Shown here: one piece after another, positions 34,989 through 44,016 of the stretch | How positions within the stretch are numbered: the first letter of the stretch is position 1 | How the letters are laid out: every line of letters begins with the position of its first letter | From: Kiloniellales bacterium | GTDB lineage: Bacteria; Pseudomonadota; Alphaproteobacteria; Kiloniellales; JAKSDN01 | Assembly (NCBI GenBank): GCA_030064845.1 | Contig: JASJEC010000004.1 | Coordinates: 62,001 to 126,000, forward strand | Direction of reading: 5' to 3' | DNA: 64,000 bases | Made by a program: the position numbers and the translations under genes | Notes under the pieces: generated by a model | Database searches by the model: none | Seen by the model: only the letters and a program-made list of their open reading frames with translations | Told to the model about the DNA's origin: nothing

Positions 34989-35351
34989 TCAGAGGGCAAT
35001 CGGTAAGAGGATTGTCAGAACGCTCTCCGGCGGGCGGCCCAGCGCGGCCCTTTCGCCGTTGATCACGATCGGCCGCTCGAGCAGGATCGGGTTGTCTGCG
35101 ATCGCCGCGATCAAGGTGGCCCTGTCCAGAGCCGAATCGGCGAGGCCGAGTTCCGCGTAGACCGCCTCCTTCGTCCGCATCACTTCCCGGGGCTGCTTGC
35201 CCAGACGCTCGAGGATTCGGCCGATCTCGGCCGCCGACGGCGGCGTCTTCAGGTACTCGACGACTTCAGGCTCTATGCCCCGGTCCTTCAGCAGCTGAAG
35301 GGTTTGGCGGGACTTGCTGCAGCGCGGGTTGTGCAGGATCTTCACGGTCAT
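34989..35351 (-). CDS. arsC: Arsenate reductase (glutaredoxin-type) ArsC family
   Basis: A 120-residue thioredoxin-fold protein with the ArsC catalytic loop HNPRCSKSRQTL (Cys11), VVEYLKTPPS, RTKEAVYAELGL and RPIVINGERAALGRPPE. The arginines that bind arsenate in E. coli ArsC appear conserved in GRPPE. No other ars gene is nearby, so it may be the housekeeping YfgD-like type instead of a resistance enzyme. It faces the ABC operon and precedes a repeat-filled 306-bp gap. Confidence 0.85.
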   Translation of the reverse strand: MTVKILHNPRCSKSRQTLQLLKDRGIEPEVVEYLKTPPSAAEIGRILERLGKQPREVMRTKEAVYAELGLADSALDRATLIAAIADNPILLERPIVINGERAALGRPPESVLTILLPIAL

Positions 35352-35375
35352 TGAGCGGTGCCCCGGTTTGTTCGG

Positions 35376-35411
35376 CTAGAGCGGATCGAATCCGGATCTG
35401 TCCTAGAGCGG
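35376..35411. repeat. CTAGAGCGGATC-family repeat, partial copy
   Basis: CTAGAGCGGAT starts this short element; CGGAT-CGA-ATCCG forms a small hairpin (35382-35394) and the element runs into CCTAGAG of the next copy. It looks like a truncated member of the family represented by the two complete elements that follow. Confidence 0.5.
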
Positions 35412-35468
35412 ATCATGTTTAGATGGAACCACTTCGTGGTTGCCAACCAAACATGTGAATCCGCTCTA
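35404..35468. repeat. CTAGAGCGGATC-family palindromic repeat, copy A
   Basis: Left arm TAGAGCGGATCATGTTT (35404-35420) pairs with AAACATGTGAATCCGCTCTA (35449-35468) apart from a three-base bulge. A second hairpin, AACCAC-TTC-GTGGTT, lies at 35427-35441. The element fills part of the 306-bp gap between arsC and soxB; the rest of that gap holds its relatives and the soxB promoter region. It could act as a bidirectional transcript end or be a small non-autonomous repeat. Confidence 0.75.
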
Positions 35469-35478
35469 CATCCTAGGT

Positions 35479-35544
35479 TTAGAGCAGATTCACCGGGTTG
35501 ATGGATCACCCGTGGCGATTCCATCAAACCCGGATCTGCTCTAG
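35479..35544. repeat. CTAGAGCGGATC-family palindromic repeat, copy B
   Basis: TAGAGCAGATTCACCGGGTT and its continuation GATGGA (35480-35505) pair with TCCATCAAACCCGGATCTGC and TCTA (35520-35543), with a small bulge. The terminal TAGAGC(A/G)GAT is shared with copies at 35404 and 46845, while the inner sequence differs. That is the pattern of a repeat family with conserved ends. Confidence 0.75.
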
Positions 35545-35657
35545 GACCGACATGTTGCCGCGGGGGACAAAGAGAGTCGATCAAAGACAATTGGATCGGC
35601 GGCGTTTTTCTATAGGATCACCGCCAATCAGAGAGACAGGCAGGAAAGCGCAGGGGC

Positions 35658-36914
35658 ATGACCCGCTACTCCGTTTTCAGCTTGGTTTCCAAGGCCTTCG
35701 GCGGAAATCGCTCGTGGCCCCGCGCATGGCGCGATCCGGAACCCAAGCCGCACTACGACGTCATCATCGTCGGCGCCGGCGGCCACGGCCTGGCGACCGC
35801 CTACTACCTGGCCAAGAATCACGGCATCAGCAGTATCGCGGTGCTCGAAAAGGGCTATCTCGGCGGCGGCAACACGGGGCGCAACACCACCATCGTCCGC
35901 TCGAACTACCGGGAGAAGGGCAACACCGGGTTCTATGAGTGGTCGGTCAAGCTGTGGGAGGGCCTCAGCCACGACCTGAACTACAACGTCATGTTCTCCC
36001 AGCGCGGCCAGCTCAACCTCAGTCATTCGCCGGCCGCCCTCGACGCGGCCGTGCGCGGGGCGAACATCATGCGGCTCAACGGGATCGACGCCGAGCTGCT
36101 GACCCGCGAGGAGGTTCAGCGCCGGGTGCCCTTCCTCAATTTTTCGCCCAACGCCCGCTTCCCGATCTATGGCGGAATCTGGCAGGGACGCGCCGGGACG
36201 GCGCGCCACGACGCCGTCGCCTGGGGCTACGCGCGGGCGGCGGACCAGCGCGGCATCGACATCCTCCAGCAGTGCGAGGTGACGGGCTTCCTCAGCGAGG
36301 GCGGCCGGATCACCGGCGTCGAGACCACGCGCGGGGCGATCCGCGCCGACAAGGTCGGCCTCGCCGTCGCCGGCCACACCAGCCACCTGGCCCAGATGGC
36401 CGGCTTGCGCCTGCCGATCGAATCCCACCTGCTGCAGGCCTTCGTCAGCGAGCCCCTGAAGCCCATGATCGATTGCGTCGTCGCCTCGGGCGGCGCGCAC
36501 TTCTACATCAGCCAGTCCGACAAGGGCGGGCTGGTCTTCGGCGGCGATCTCGACGGCTACAACTCCTACGCCCAGCGCGGCAACCTGCCGCTGGTCGAGA
36601 ATGTCATGACCATGGCCAAAGCCCTCGTGCCCTGCATCTCGCGGCTGCGCCTCGTGCGCCACTGGGGCGGCGTGATGGATATGACCATGGACGGCAGCCC
36701 GATCATCTGCAAATCGCCGATCGAGGGCCTCTACATCAACGGCGGCTGGTGCTACGGCGGCTTCAAGGCGACGCCCGCCTCGGGCTGGTGCTTCGCCCAC
36801 ACAATCGCCAACGACGCGCCCCACAAGCTCAATGCCGCCTTCACGCTGGACCGCTTCCAGCGCGGCTACCAGATCGACGAGAAGGGCTCGGGCCCCTATC
36901 CCAAGGCCCACTAG
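35658..36914 (+). CDS. soxB: Sarcosine oxidase beta subunit
   Basis: A 418-residue FAD-dependent subunit of heterotetrameric sarcosine oxidase. The dinucleotide motif VIIVGAGGHG lies at 35-44. The RHD motif in TARHDAVAWGYAR puts His184 at the site where FMN is covalently attached in the family. C-terminal GGWCYGGFKATPASG is conserved. The complex oxidises sarcosine to glycine, formaldehyde-level carbon passing to tetrahydrofolate, with H2O2 as by-product. It is the first gene of soxBDAG. Confidence 0.95.
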   Translation: MTRYSVFSLVSKAFGGNRSWPRAWRDPEPKPHYDVIIVGAGGHGLATAYYLAKNHGISSIAVLEKGYLGGGNTGRNTTIVRSNYREKGNTGFYEWSVKLWEGLSHDLNYNVMFSQRGQLNLSHSPAALDAAVRGANIMRLNGIDAELLTREEVQRRVPFLNFSPNARFPIYGGIWQGRAGTARHDAVAWGYARAADQRGIDILQQCEVTGFLSEGGRITGVETTRGAIRADKVGLAVAGHTSHLAQMAGLRLPIESHLLQAFVSEPLKPMIDCVVASGGAHFYISQSDKGGLVFGGDLDGYNSYAQRGNLPLVENVMTMAKALVPCISRLRLVRHWGGVMDMTMDGSPIICKSPIEGLYINGGWCYGGFKATPASGWCFAHTIANDAPHKLNAAFTLDRFQRGYQIDEKGSGPYPKAH

Positions 36915-36938
36915 AACGCCCGCAACGAGAGACCGGCC

Positions 36939-37232
36939 ATGTTGCGAATCAACTGCCCCTTTTGCGGGCTCAGAGACTTCACCGAGTTCACCTACGGCGA
37001 GGACGCCAGCCTGACCCGCCCCGAGTGGGGCAGCGAGGACATGCAGGCCTGGTACGAGTACGTCTTTCTGCGCGACAACCCGCGCGGCCGGCACACGGAG
37101 TTCTGGCACCACGTCAACGGCTGCCGCCAATGGCTTCGGGTCGAGCGGGACACCGTGACGCACGAGATCTACTCGGTCGAACCCGCGCGCGACACGGTCC
37201 CCGGCCGGCCGAGCAAGGCGGCGGCTGAATGA
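36939..37232 (+). CDS. soxD: Sarcosine oxidase delta subunit
   Basis: A 97-residue zinc-binding subunit. Cys6 and Cys9 (INCPFCG), a His at 57-58 and Cys62 (WHHVNGC) match the zinc ligands known in SoxD. SLTRPEWGSEDMQAWYEYVFLRDN is typical. It has a structural role in the oxidase complex. Its stop overlaps the soxA start by four bases. Confidence 0.95.
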   Translation: MLRINCPFCGLRDFTEFTYGEDASLTRPEWGSEDMQAWYEYVFLRDNPRGRHTEFWHHVNGCRQWLRVERDTVTHEIYSVEPARDTVPGRPSKAAAE

Positions 37233-40210
37233 CAGGCTCCGCGCGCCTGGCGAGCGGCGGCCGGATCGATCGCGGCGCGCCGATCTCGTTCCGCTTCGAC
37301 GGCAAGCGCTACAGCGGCTTCGCCGGCGACACGCTGGCCTCCGCGCTTCTTGCCAACGGCGTCGGCCTGTTCGGCCGCAGCTTCAAGTACCACCGGCCGC
37401 GCGGTGTCTTCTCCGCCGGGGTGGAGGAGCCGAGCGCCCTGGTCACCCTGCGCGAGGGGGCGCGGCGCGAACCGAACCTCCCGGCCACCGCGGTCGAGCT
37501 CTACGAAGGACTGGAGGCGGAGAGCCAGAACCGCTGGCCCTCGCTCGCGTTCGACGCCATGGCGGTCAACGGCCTGTTCACCCCGTTCTTCTCGGCAGGC
37601 TTTTACTACAAGACCTTCATGGGCCCGACCCGCAAGTCATGGATGCTCTTCGAGCCCTTCATTCGGCGGGCGGCCGGGCTCGGCACGGCGACCAAGGAGC
37701 CCGACCCCGACCACTACGAGAAGGCGCACGCCTTCTGCGACGTGCTGGTCGTCGGCGCCGGCCCCGCCGGCCTCGCGGCGGCCCTGACCGCCGGCCGGGC
37801 GGGCCTGCGCGTGCTGCTGGTGGAGCAGCAGGCGGAGCCCGGCGGCGCGCTGCTCTCGAACCCGGCGGCAGCGCCCTGGCTGGCCGAGGCGCTGGCACAG
37901 CTGGACGGCCTGGCCAACGTCCGGGTGATGGCGCGGACCACGGCCTTCGGCTACTACGACGGCAACACGCTGGGCCTGATCCAGCGGGTCTCGGACCACC
38001 TGGCGGCGCCGGCGGATCACCAGCCGCGTCAGCGCTACTGGGTCGCGCGGGCCCGCGAGGTCGTGCTGGCCACCGGCGCCATCGAGCGGCCCCTGGTGTT
38101 CGCGAACAACGATCTGCCGGGGATCATGCTGGCCTCGGCCGCCCGCAGCTACGTCAACCGCTATGGCGTGCTGCCTGGCCGCGACGCCGTGGTGTTCACC
38201 AACAACGACGGCGCCTACCCGGCGGCCCTGGATCTCAAGGCCGCCGGCGCCAAGGTCACTTTGGTGGACAGCCGGGCCGAGGTCGCGGCCGACCTGCGCG
38301 CCCGGGCCGAGGGGCAGGGGATCGAGCTCCTGCTCGGCCACGTGGTGGCCTCGGCCGGCAAAGGCTCCCGCTTGAAGTACGCCGACCTCGCGCCGCTCGG
38401 GGCCGACGGCGCCGCCGGGACGGCGCAGCGCCGGCCCTGCGACCTGCTCTGCGTCTCCGGCGGCTGGCAGCCGACCGTTCACTTGCACAGCCAGTCCAGG
38501 GTGTCGCTCGACTTCGACGAGACCATCGCGGCCTTCGTGCCGGGCCAGCTGCGGCCAGGCCAGCACAGCGTTGGGGCTTGCCAGGGCGTCTTCGATCTGG
38601 CCGGCTGCGTCGCCGCCGGGGTGGCCGCCGGGCGCGAAGCCGCCGGGGCTTTGGGCGCCACGGCCTCCATACCGGACCTGCCGGCGCCCGAGGTCGACGA
38701 GCCGGGCGTCGGGCGGCTCATGCCGCTCTGGCGCGTGCCCAAGGCGGCGGGCGCGAAGGGGGGCAAGGCCTTCCTCGACCTGCAGAACGACGTCTCGGCG
38801 AGCGACATCGACCTCGCCCACCTGGAGGGCTACGTCTCGGTCGAGCACATGAAGCGCTATACCACGCTCGGCATGGCGACCGACCAGGGCAAGACCTCCA
38901 ACGTCAACGCGCTGGCGATCATGGCCGAGCGGCGCCAGGCGACGATCCCCCAGGTCGGCACCACGACCTTCCGGCCGCCCTTTACCGGGATCGCCTGCGG
39001 CGCCCTGGTCGGCACGGCGGTCGACGACCACATCCATCCGCTGCGCCTCTCGCCGATGCAGGACTGGCACCGCGAGAACGGCGCGGTCGACGTCCAGGCC
39101 GGGCCCTGGATCCGGCCCTGGTACTACCCGAAGCCGGGCGAGGACCTGGACGCGGCCTACCGCCGCGAGGCGGCCGCCGTTCGCGAGACCGTGGGCCTCG
39201 TCGACGTCTCCAGCCTGGGCAAGATCGACGTCCAGGGGCCCGACGCCGCGGAGTTCCTCAACCGGGTCTACGTCAACGGCTGGAAGGCGCTGGCGGTCGG
39301 CAAGGCGCGCTACGGGCTCATGCTGCGCGAGGACGGCATCGTGATGGATGACGGCACGACGTCGCGGATCGCCGAGCACCACTATTTCATGACCACGACC
39401 ACGGCCAACGCCGGGCGGGTCATGGCCCATCTCGAGTTTCTGCTGCAGACCGCCTGGCCCGATCTCAAGGTGCAGGTCACCTCGGTGACCGACCAGTGGG
39501 CCGGCATGGCCGTGGCCGGGCCGAACAGCCGGGCGCTCCTGGCCGACGCGGTCTCCGATATCGACCTCGGCAACGAGGCCTTGCCCTTCATGGGCGTCGC
39601 CGAGGGCCACGTCGGCGACATCCCGGTGCGGATCTTCAGGATCAGCTTCTCCGGCGAGCTGGCCTACGAGGTCTTCACGCCGGCGGGCTACGGCACGGCG
39701 CTTTGGGAACGCCTTCACGAAGCCGGCCAAAACCACGGCCTGGTGCTCTACGGCCTCGAGGCCCTGGGGGCGCTCAGGGTCGAGAAGGGCCACGTGGCCG
39801 GGCCCGAGCTGGACGGCCGCACGACGATCGGCGACCTCGGCCTGGGACGCATGGCCAGCACCAAGAAGCCCTTCATCGGCAGCGTCCTGATGCACCGCGA
39901 GGGCCTGAAGCGCGAGGACCGCCCGACCCTGGTCGGCCTGATCCCGGAGGACGGCGCGGCGCGTCTGCGCGCCGGCGCCATTCTCCACGAATCGGGCAAG
40001 ACGCCCGAGGGTCACGGTCTCGGCCACGTCACCTCGGTCACCTTCAGCCCGGCGCTCGGCCACTACGTCGCCCTCGGCCTGCTCGCGGGCGGCATGGCGC
40101 GGGAAGGGGAGGTGGTCCAGGCGGTCTACGCGGTCAAGGACCAGAGCGTCGCCGTCAAGGTCGCCTCGCCCCATTTCGTCGATCCGGAAGGAAAGCGCGT
40201 CTATGCCTGA
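37229..40210 (+). CDS. soxA: Sarcosine oxidase alpha subunit
   Basis: A 993-residue subunit. The N-terminal 2Fe-2S-like domain has lost its cluster cysteines (GLFGRSFKYHRPRGVFSAG). Next comes an NAD-binding pyridine nucleotide-disulfide reductase-like domain (VVGAGPAGLAAAL, GAGPAG at 176-181). The C-terminal GcvT-like folate-binding domain (about 600-993) includes LVDVSSLGKIDVQG and RVEKGHVAGPELDG. The folate domain captures the methyl-derived carbon as methylene-tetrahydrofolate. The gene overlaps soxD and soxG. Confidence 0.95.
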   Translation: MTGSARLASGGRIDRGAPISFRFDGKRYSGFAGDTLASALLANGVGLFGRSFKYHRPRGVFSAGVEEPSALVTLREGARREPNLPATAVELYEGLEAESQNRWPSLAFDAMAVNGLFTPFFSAGFYYKTFMGPTRKSWMLFEPFIRRAAGLGTATKEPDPDHYEKAHAFCDVLVVGAGPAGLAAALTAGRAGLRVLLVEQQAEPGGALLSNPAAAPWLAEALAQLDGLANVRVMARTTAFGYYDGNTLGLIQRVSDHLAAPADHQPRQRYWVARAREVVLATGAIERPLVFANNDLPGIMLASAARSYVNRYGVLPGRDAVVFTNNDGAYPAALDLKAAGAKVTLVDSRAEVAADLRARAEGQGIELLLGHVVASAGKGSRLKYADLAPLGADGAAGTAQRRPCDLLCVSGGWQPTVHLHSQSRVSLDFDETIAAFVPGQLRPGQHSVGACQGVFDLAGCVAAGVAAGREAAGALGATASIPDLPAPEVDEPGVGRLMPLWRVPKAAGAKGGKAFLDLQNDVSASDIDLAHLEGYVSVEHMKRYTTLGMATDQGKTSNVNALAIMAERRQATIPQVGTTTFRPPFTGIACGALVGTAVDDHIHPLRLSPMQDWHRENGAVDVQAGPWIRPWYYPKPGEDLDAAYRREAAAVRETVGLVDVSSLGKIDVQGPDAAEFLNRVYVNGWKALAVGKARYGLMLREDGIVMDDGTTSRIAEHHYFMTTTTANAGRVMAHLEFLLQTAWPDLKVQVTSVTDQWAGMAVAGPNSRALLADAVSDIDLGNEALPFMGVAEGHVGDIPVRIFRISFSGELAYEVFTPAGYGTALWERLHEAGQNHGLVLYGLEALGALRVEKGHVAGPELDGRTTIGDLGLGRMASTKKPFIGSVLMHREGLKREDRPTLVGLIPEDGAARLRAGAILHESGKTPEGHGLGHVTSVTFSPALGHYVALGLLAGGMAREGEVVQAVYAVKDQSVAVKVASPHFVDPEGKRVYA

Positions 40211-40814
40211 AGCCCGCTCGCCTCTCGCCGGCTTCTACCGGCCGGGCCGGACCGGCGCCGCCGACGGCGCGCCCGGCGTCGGCATCGCCGAGGTCCGCGG
40301 GCTGGACCTGGTCCAGGTGGTTGGCTGGCCGGACGGCTTCGACGGCGTTTCCGCCGCGGTCTCCGAGGCGGTCGCCTGTCCGCCGCCGCCGGACTATCGG
40401 ACCGCGGCCGTGGCCGGCCCGGTGACGATCTTCATGACCGGGCCGGAACGCCTGCTGATCGTTGCGCCGGAGAGCCACGGACTCCACGACAAGCTGGCCG
40501 GGCGTCTGCCCGCCGACCAGGCGGCGGTAACCGGCCTCGGTCACGGCCGCGCGGTTCTGCGCCTCTCGGGTCCGGCCGCGCGCGACGTGCTGGTCAAGGG
40601 GCTGCCGGTCGACATCGACGACAGCGTGTTTCCCGCCGGCGCCTTCGCCCAGTCCATGCTGGAGGAGGTCGCGACACTGGTCCACCGCCGGCCGGACGAA
40701 GGGGGCCAGCCGGTCTTCGACATCTACGTCACGCGCAGCCTCGCGCACATCGTCTTCGCTTGGCTCCAGGAAGCCGCCGCGGAGTTCGGCTGCGCAGTCG
40801 GGGAACCGCTTTAA
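40203..40814 (+). CDS. soxG: Sarcosine oxidase gamma subunit
   Basis: A 203-residue GcvT-like subunit that binds the alpha/beta assembly. GRAVLRLSGPAARDVLVKG and the terminal TRSLAHIVFAWLQEAA fit SoxG. ATG 40203 lies within the last codons of soxA, an eight-base overlap. It completes soxBDAG; a 39-bp gap leads to the hydrolase gene. Confidence 0.92.
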   Translation: MPEARSPLAGFYRPGRTGAADGAPGVGIAEVRGLDLVQVVGWPDGFDGVSAAVSEAVACPPPPDYRTAAVAGPVTIFMTGPERLLIVAPESHGLHDKLAGRLPADQAAVTGLGHGRAVLRLSGPAARDVLVKGLPVDIDDSVFPAGAFAQSMLEEVATLVHRRPDEGGQPVFDIYVTRSLAHIVFAWLQEAAAEFGCAVGEPL

Positions 40815-40853
40815 TGGGGCCGATGGGAAGTTGGAGGCAAAGGGGGCGGTGAG

Positions 40854-41768
40854 GTGAGTGGCGACAAAGAGCTTAGACGGCGCAATCCCGACGGCGGCAC
40901 CGCGCCTCTGACCGACTGGGGGGTCGACTCGGAGTACGGCCTGCTGCGGGACGTTCTGCTCGGCTCGGCCGACAACTACCGCTGGCTCGAGACCAGCTCG
41001 ATTTCCAAGGCGACCCTGCGCCGGGGCGACAGCTTCGACAAGCAGGCCGCCATGCGCCAGCACCGGGAGATGGTCCAGGCCTACGAGGAGGCCGGGGTCA
41101 CCGTGCACTGGCTGGAGCCCGACGAGGACCTGCCCTACCAGGTCTACGCCCGGGACTCGAGCTTCATGACTCCCTACGGCGCCGTGGTGACCCAGATGAA
41201 CCAGTGGTGGCGGCGGGGTGAGTACGGTCCGGTGATCCGCTTCTACCGAGAGAAGGGCATCCCGATCTACGACATGGTGACGGCCGCCGCCTTCGAGGGC
41301 GGCGACTTCGACATCATCGAGCCCGGCTGCGTCCTGATCGGCCATTGCGGTCACCGCACCCAGGAGCCAGCGGCGCGCCAGGTCGCCCGCTGGTTCGAAC
41401 GAGAGGGCTGGGAAGTCAAGCTGGCCCCGATCGCCGAACACTACGTCCACATCGACCTCATGGTCTGCATGCTGGCCGAGAAGCTGGCCGCGGTCTGCCT
41501 CGACACCACGGAGCCCGACGTCGTGGACTGGCTCAAGGCCAAGAAGATCGAGATCGTCCCGGTGGGCTACCGCGAGACCATGGAACTCGGCTGCAACGTG
41601 ATGTCACTGGGCGACGACCGAGTGCTCTCGACCGCGAAGAACAAGGACCTGAACGAGCGCCTGCGCGCCCAGGGCTTCACGGTCTACGATCCGGAGGTCG
41701 ATATCTTCACCCGCGGCGGCGGCGGCGTGCACTGCATGGCCCAGGCGCTCAGGCGCGACCCGAGCTGA
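40854..41768 (+). CDS. Amidinotransferase-fold hydrolase (DDAH/arginine-deiminase-like)
   Basis: A 304-residue pentein-fold enzyme starting at GTG 40854 with GGAGG/GGTGAGG upstream. The family triad is visible: the acidic pair in FEGGDFD (Glu148), His199 in EHYVHID and nucleophilic Cys294 in GGGGVHCMAQ. ARDSSF (99-104) is also conserved. The enzyme could hydrolyse dimethylarginine to citrulline and dimethylamine, or act on another guanidino or agmatine-like compound. Location directly after soxG suggests use of N-methylated nitrogen compounds, which is inference. Confidence 0.8.
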   Translation: MSGDKELRRRNPDGGTAPLTDWGVDSEYGLLRDVLLGSADNYRWLETSSISKATLRRGDSFDKQAAMRQHREMVQAYEEAGVTVHWLEPDEDLPYQVYARDSSFMTPYGAVVTQMNQWWRRGEYGPVIRFYREKGIPIYDMVTAAAFEGGDFDIIEPGCVLIGHCGHRTQEPAARQVARWFEREGWEVKLAPIAEHYVHIDLMVCMLAEKLAAVCLDTTEPDVVDWLKAKKIEIVPVGYRETMELGCNVMSLGDDRVLSTAKNKDLNERLRAQGFTVYDPEVDIFTRGGGGVHCMAQALRRDPS

Positions 41769-41787
41769 AGGGAACAAGAAACCAAAT

Positions 41788-41852
41788 CACCCTCACCACG
41801 ACCCTCTCCCGAGCGGAGAGGGATGCAGCCGCGCGAACGGCAGGGTGAGGGT
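41788..41852. terminator. Bidirectional terminator / CCCTCTCCC-type palindromic repeat, copy 2
   Basis: CCCTCTCC (41802-41809) pairs with GGAGAGGG (41815-41822), nested inside CACCCTCACC (41788-41797) and AGGGTGAGGGT (41842-41852). CTTTTGG follows on the plus strand. It fills the gap between the convergent hydrolase and hutU genes, so it can stop both transcripts. It resembles the element at 2286-2344, and so is also a dispersed repeat. Confidence 0.7.
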
Positions 41853-41872
41853 CTTTTGGTAACTGGTTCCAA

Positions 41873-43546
41873 CTACTCGATCATGGGCAGGTTGAGGCCC
41901 TGCTTCCTGGCGCAGTCGACCGCCTCTTCATAGCCGGCATCCGCGTGGCGCATGACGCCAGTGCCGGGGTCGTTGGTCAGCACCCGCTCCAGGCGTCGGT
42001 CGGCGGCCTCGGTGCCGTCGCAGACGATCACCATGCCGGCGTGCTGGGAGAAGCCCATGCCGACGCCGCCGCCGTGGTGCAGGCTGACCCAGGTGGCGCC
42101 GCTGGCGCAGTTGACCAGTGCGTTCAGCAGCGGCCAGTCGGAAACCGCGTCCGAGCCGTCCTTCATGCCCTCGGTTTCCCGGTTCGGGCTTGCGACCGAG
42201 CCGGAATCGAGGTGGTCGCGGCCGATCACCACGGGCGCCGTGAGTTCGCCATTGCGCACCATCTCGTTGAACGCGAGACCGAGCCGCGCCCGCTCGCCCA
42301 GCCCGACCCAGCAGATCCGCGCCGGCAGGCCCTGGAACTTGATGCGCTCGCGGGCCATGTCGAGCCAGGTGTGCAGGTGAGGGTTGTCGGGGATCAGCTC
42401 CTTGACCTTTGCGTCGGTCTTGAAGATGTCCTCGGGCTCGCCGGAGAGCGCGGCCCAGCGGAACGGGCCGACGCCGCGGCAGAACAGCGGCCGGATGTAG
42501 GCCGGCACGAATCCGGGGAAGTCGAAGGCCTTCTCGACCCCCTGGTCGAGAGCGACCTGGCGGATGTTGTTGCCGTAGTCGAAGGTCGGCACGCCGGCCC
42601 GCTTGAAGGCCAGCATGGCCTCGACGTGCTTGGCCATGGATGCCTTGGCCGCGGCGATCACGGCTTCGGGCTCGCTCTCCTGGCGGCTCTCCCACTCGTC
42701 GAGGCTCCAGCCCTCGGGCAGGTAGCCGTGCAACGGGTCGTGGGCCGAGGTCTGGTCGGTTAAGAGGTCGGGCCTGACGCCGCGCTGGAACAGCTCCGGC
42801 AGGATCTCGGCGGCGTTGCCGAGCAGGCCGATGGAGCGGGGCTTGTTCTCGGCGGCGGCGGCTTGCACCAGGTCGAGGGCCCGGTCGATGTCGTCGGTGC
42901 TGGTGTCCAGGTAGCCGGTCTCCAGGCGCTTCTCGATCCGGCTCGGACGGCATTCGATCGCCAGAACCGAGGCCCCGGCCATGGTCCCGGCGAGCGGCTG
43001 GGCGCCGCCCATGCCGCCCAGGCCCGCGGTCAGGATCCACTTGCCGGTCAGGTTCCCGCCGTAGTGCTGACGCCCGGCCTCGACGAAGGTCTCGTAGGTG
43101 CCCTGCACGATCCCCTGGCTGCCGATGTAGATCCAGGAGCCGGCGGTCATCTGGCCGTACATCATGAGCCCCTTGCGGTCGAGCTCGTTGAAGTGCTCCC
43201 AGTCGGCCCAGTGGGGCACCAGGTTGGAGTTGGCGATCAGGACTCGGGGCGCGTCCTCGTGAGTCTTGAACACGCCGACCGGCTTGCCCGATTGGACCAG
43301 GAGGGTCTCGTCGCCCTCCAGCTCCTTCAGCACCTTGACGATGGTGTCGAAGCAGGCCCAGTCGCGCGCCGCCCGGCCGATCCCGCCGTAGACCACCAGC
43401 TCCTGGGGCTTCTCGGCGACCTCGGCGTCGAGGTTGTTCATCATCATCCTGAGCGGCGCCTCGGTCAGCCAGGACTTGGCGTTGAGCTCGGTGCCGCGCG
43501 GCGCGCGGATCACCCGGCTGTTGTCGAATCGCGGGTCTTGGCTCAT
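41873..43546 (-). CDS. hutU: Urocanate hydratase HutU
   Basis: A 557-residue NAD-dependent enzyme of histidine degradation that converts urocanate to imidazolonepropionate. Conserved segments are [56 protein letters not shown] and [16 protein letters not shown] with the catalytic-region Cys. I start at MSQDPRF (43546), preceded by GGGGGAGG; ten more codons are open upstream. No other hut gene is in the window, so the pathway is completed elsewhere or this copy is orphaned. Confidence 0.96.
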   Translation of the reverse strand: MSQDPRFDNSRVIRAPRGTELNAKSWLTEAPLRMMMNNLDAEVAEKPQELVVYGGIGRAARDWACFDTIVKVLKELEGDETLLVQSGKPVGVFKTHEDAPRVLIANSNLVPHWADWEHFNELDRKGLMMYGQMTAGSWIYIGSQGIVQGTYETFVEAGRQHYGGNLTGKWILTAGLGGMGGAQPLAGTMAGASVLAIECRPSRIEKRLETGYLDTSTDDIDRALDLVQAAAAENKPRSIGLLGNAAEILPELFQRGVRPDLLTDQTSAHDPLHGYLPEGWSLDEWESRQESEPEAVIAAAKASMAKHVEAMLAFKRAGVPTFDYGNNIRQVALDQGVEKAFDFPGFVPAYIRPLFCRGVGPFRWAALSGEPEDIFKTDAKVKELIPDNPHLHTWLDMARERIKFQGLPARICWVGLGERARLGLAFNEMVRNGELTAPVVIGRDHLDSGSVASPNRETEGMKDGSDAVSDWPLLNALVNCASGATWVSLHHGGGVGMGFSQHAGMVIVCDGTEAADRRLERVLTNDPGTGVMRHADAGYEEAVDCARKQGLNLPMIE

Positions 43547-43716
43547 CTCGTGCCTCCCCCGGCGGGGCCGGTCCATTGCTTGCTGGGACGACCAGTTAAG
43601 CCGACCGGCGGCGCCGGGATCAAGCGAGCAGCGTCACGGCAGGGCTTCGGGCCGAGGAATCTCCGGCAATCGGACGCCCCTTCGCGCATTCGGGCCCGCC
43701 GAGCTTCCGGAAGGTC

Positions 43717-43745
43717 TGGACAGGCCGCGCCAGTTTCCCTATAAC
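43717..43745 (+). promoter_or_regulatory. Sigma70 promoter of tRNA-Phe
   Basis: TGGACA (43717-43722) and TATAAC (43740-43745) are separated by 17 bases, matching the housekeeping consensus at 5/6 and 5/6. Transcription would start near 43752, about 19 bases before the mature tRNA end. Confidence 0.75.
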
Positions 43746-43770
43746 CGCCGCCGGTCCGTTCGGTGCCGAC

Positions 43771-43846
43771 GCCCAGGTAGCTCAGTTGGTAGAGCACTGC
43801 ACTGAAAATGCAGGTGTCGGTGGTTCAATTCCTCCCCTGGGCACCA
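43771..43846 (+). tRNA. tRNA-Phe (anticodon GAA)
   Basis: The acceptor arm GCCCAGG (43771-43777) pairs with CCTGGGC (43836-43842), and ACCA is encoded. The D arm is GCTC...GAGC. The anticodon stem CTGCA/TGCAG encloses CTGAAAA, giving anticodon GAA. The T arm is GGTGG-TTCAATT-CCTCC: it has a U-U mismatch in the stem where most tRNA-Phe have U-G, and A instead of G at position 57. All other identity features are intact, so I regard it as functional. The variable loop GTGTC is standard. Confidence 0.95.
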
Positions 43847-44016
43847 TTCCCGAGACCGCGGCGGCGCCCGCCCCACATGGTCAATCCCAGCGAAGCGGTG
43901 CATAGCAGGACCCGCAGTGCGGCGTCCCAGCCGCCGCGAAGAGCGCCAGCAACCCGAAGCCGATCGCAAGGGCCTGAAGCCTCTCCCTGGGTAACCCCCG
44001 CCCCGCGGCGGGCCCC
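43847..44016. other. 170-bp gap after tRNA-Phe; no supported gene
   Basis: On the minus strand a short open frame ending at 43881 reads LQALAIGFGLLALFAAAG, then CGSCYAPLRWD. It has the look of a membrane segment, but there is no start codon with a ribosome site before it, and it begins inside the ATPase gene. It may be a gene remnant. No copy of the tRNA 3' end was noticed. Confidence 0.3.

Noticed and set aside
37637-40174. An 845-codon open frame opposite soxA
   Set aside because: It is the antisense shadow of soxA, whose protein is clearly recognised.
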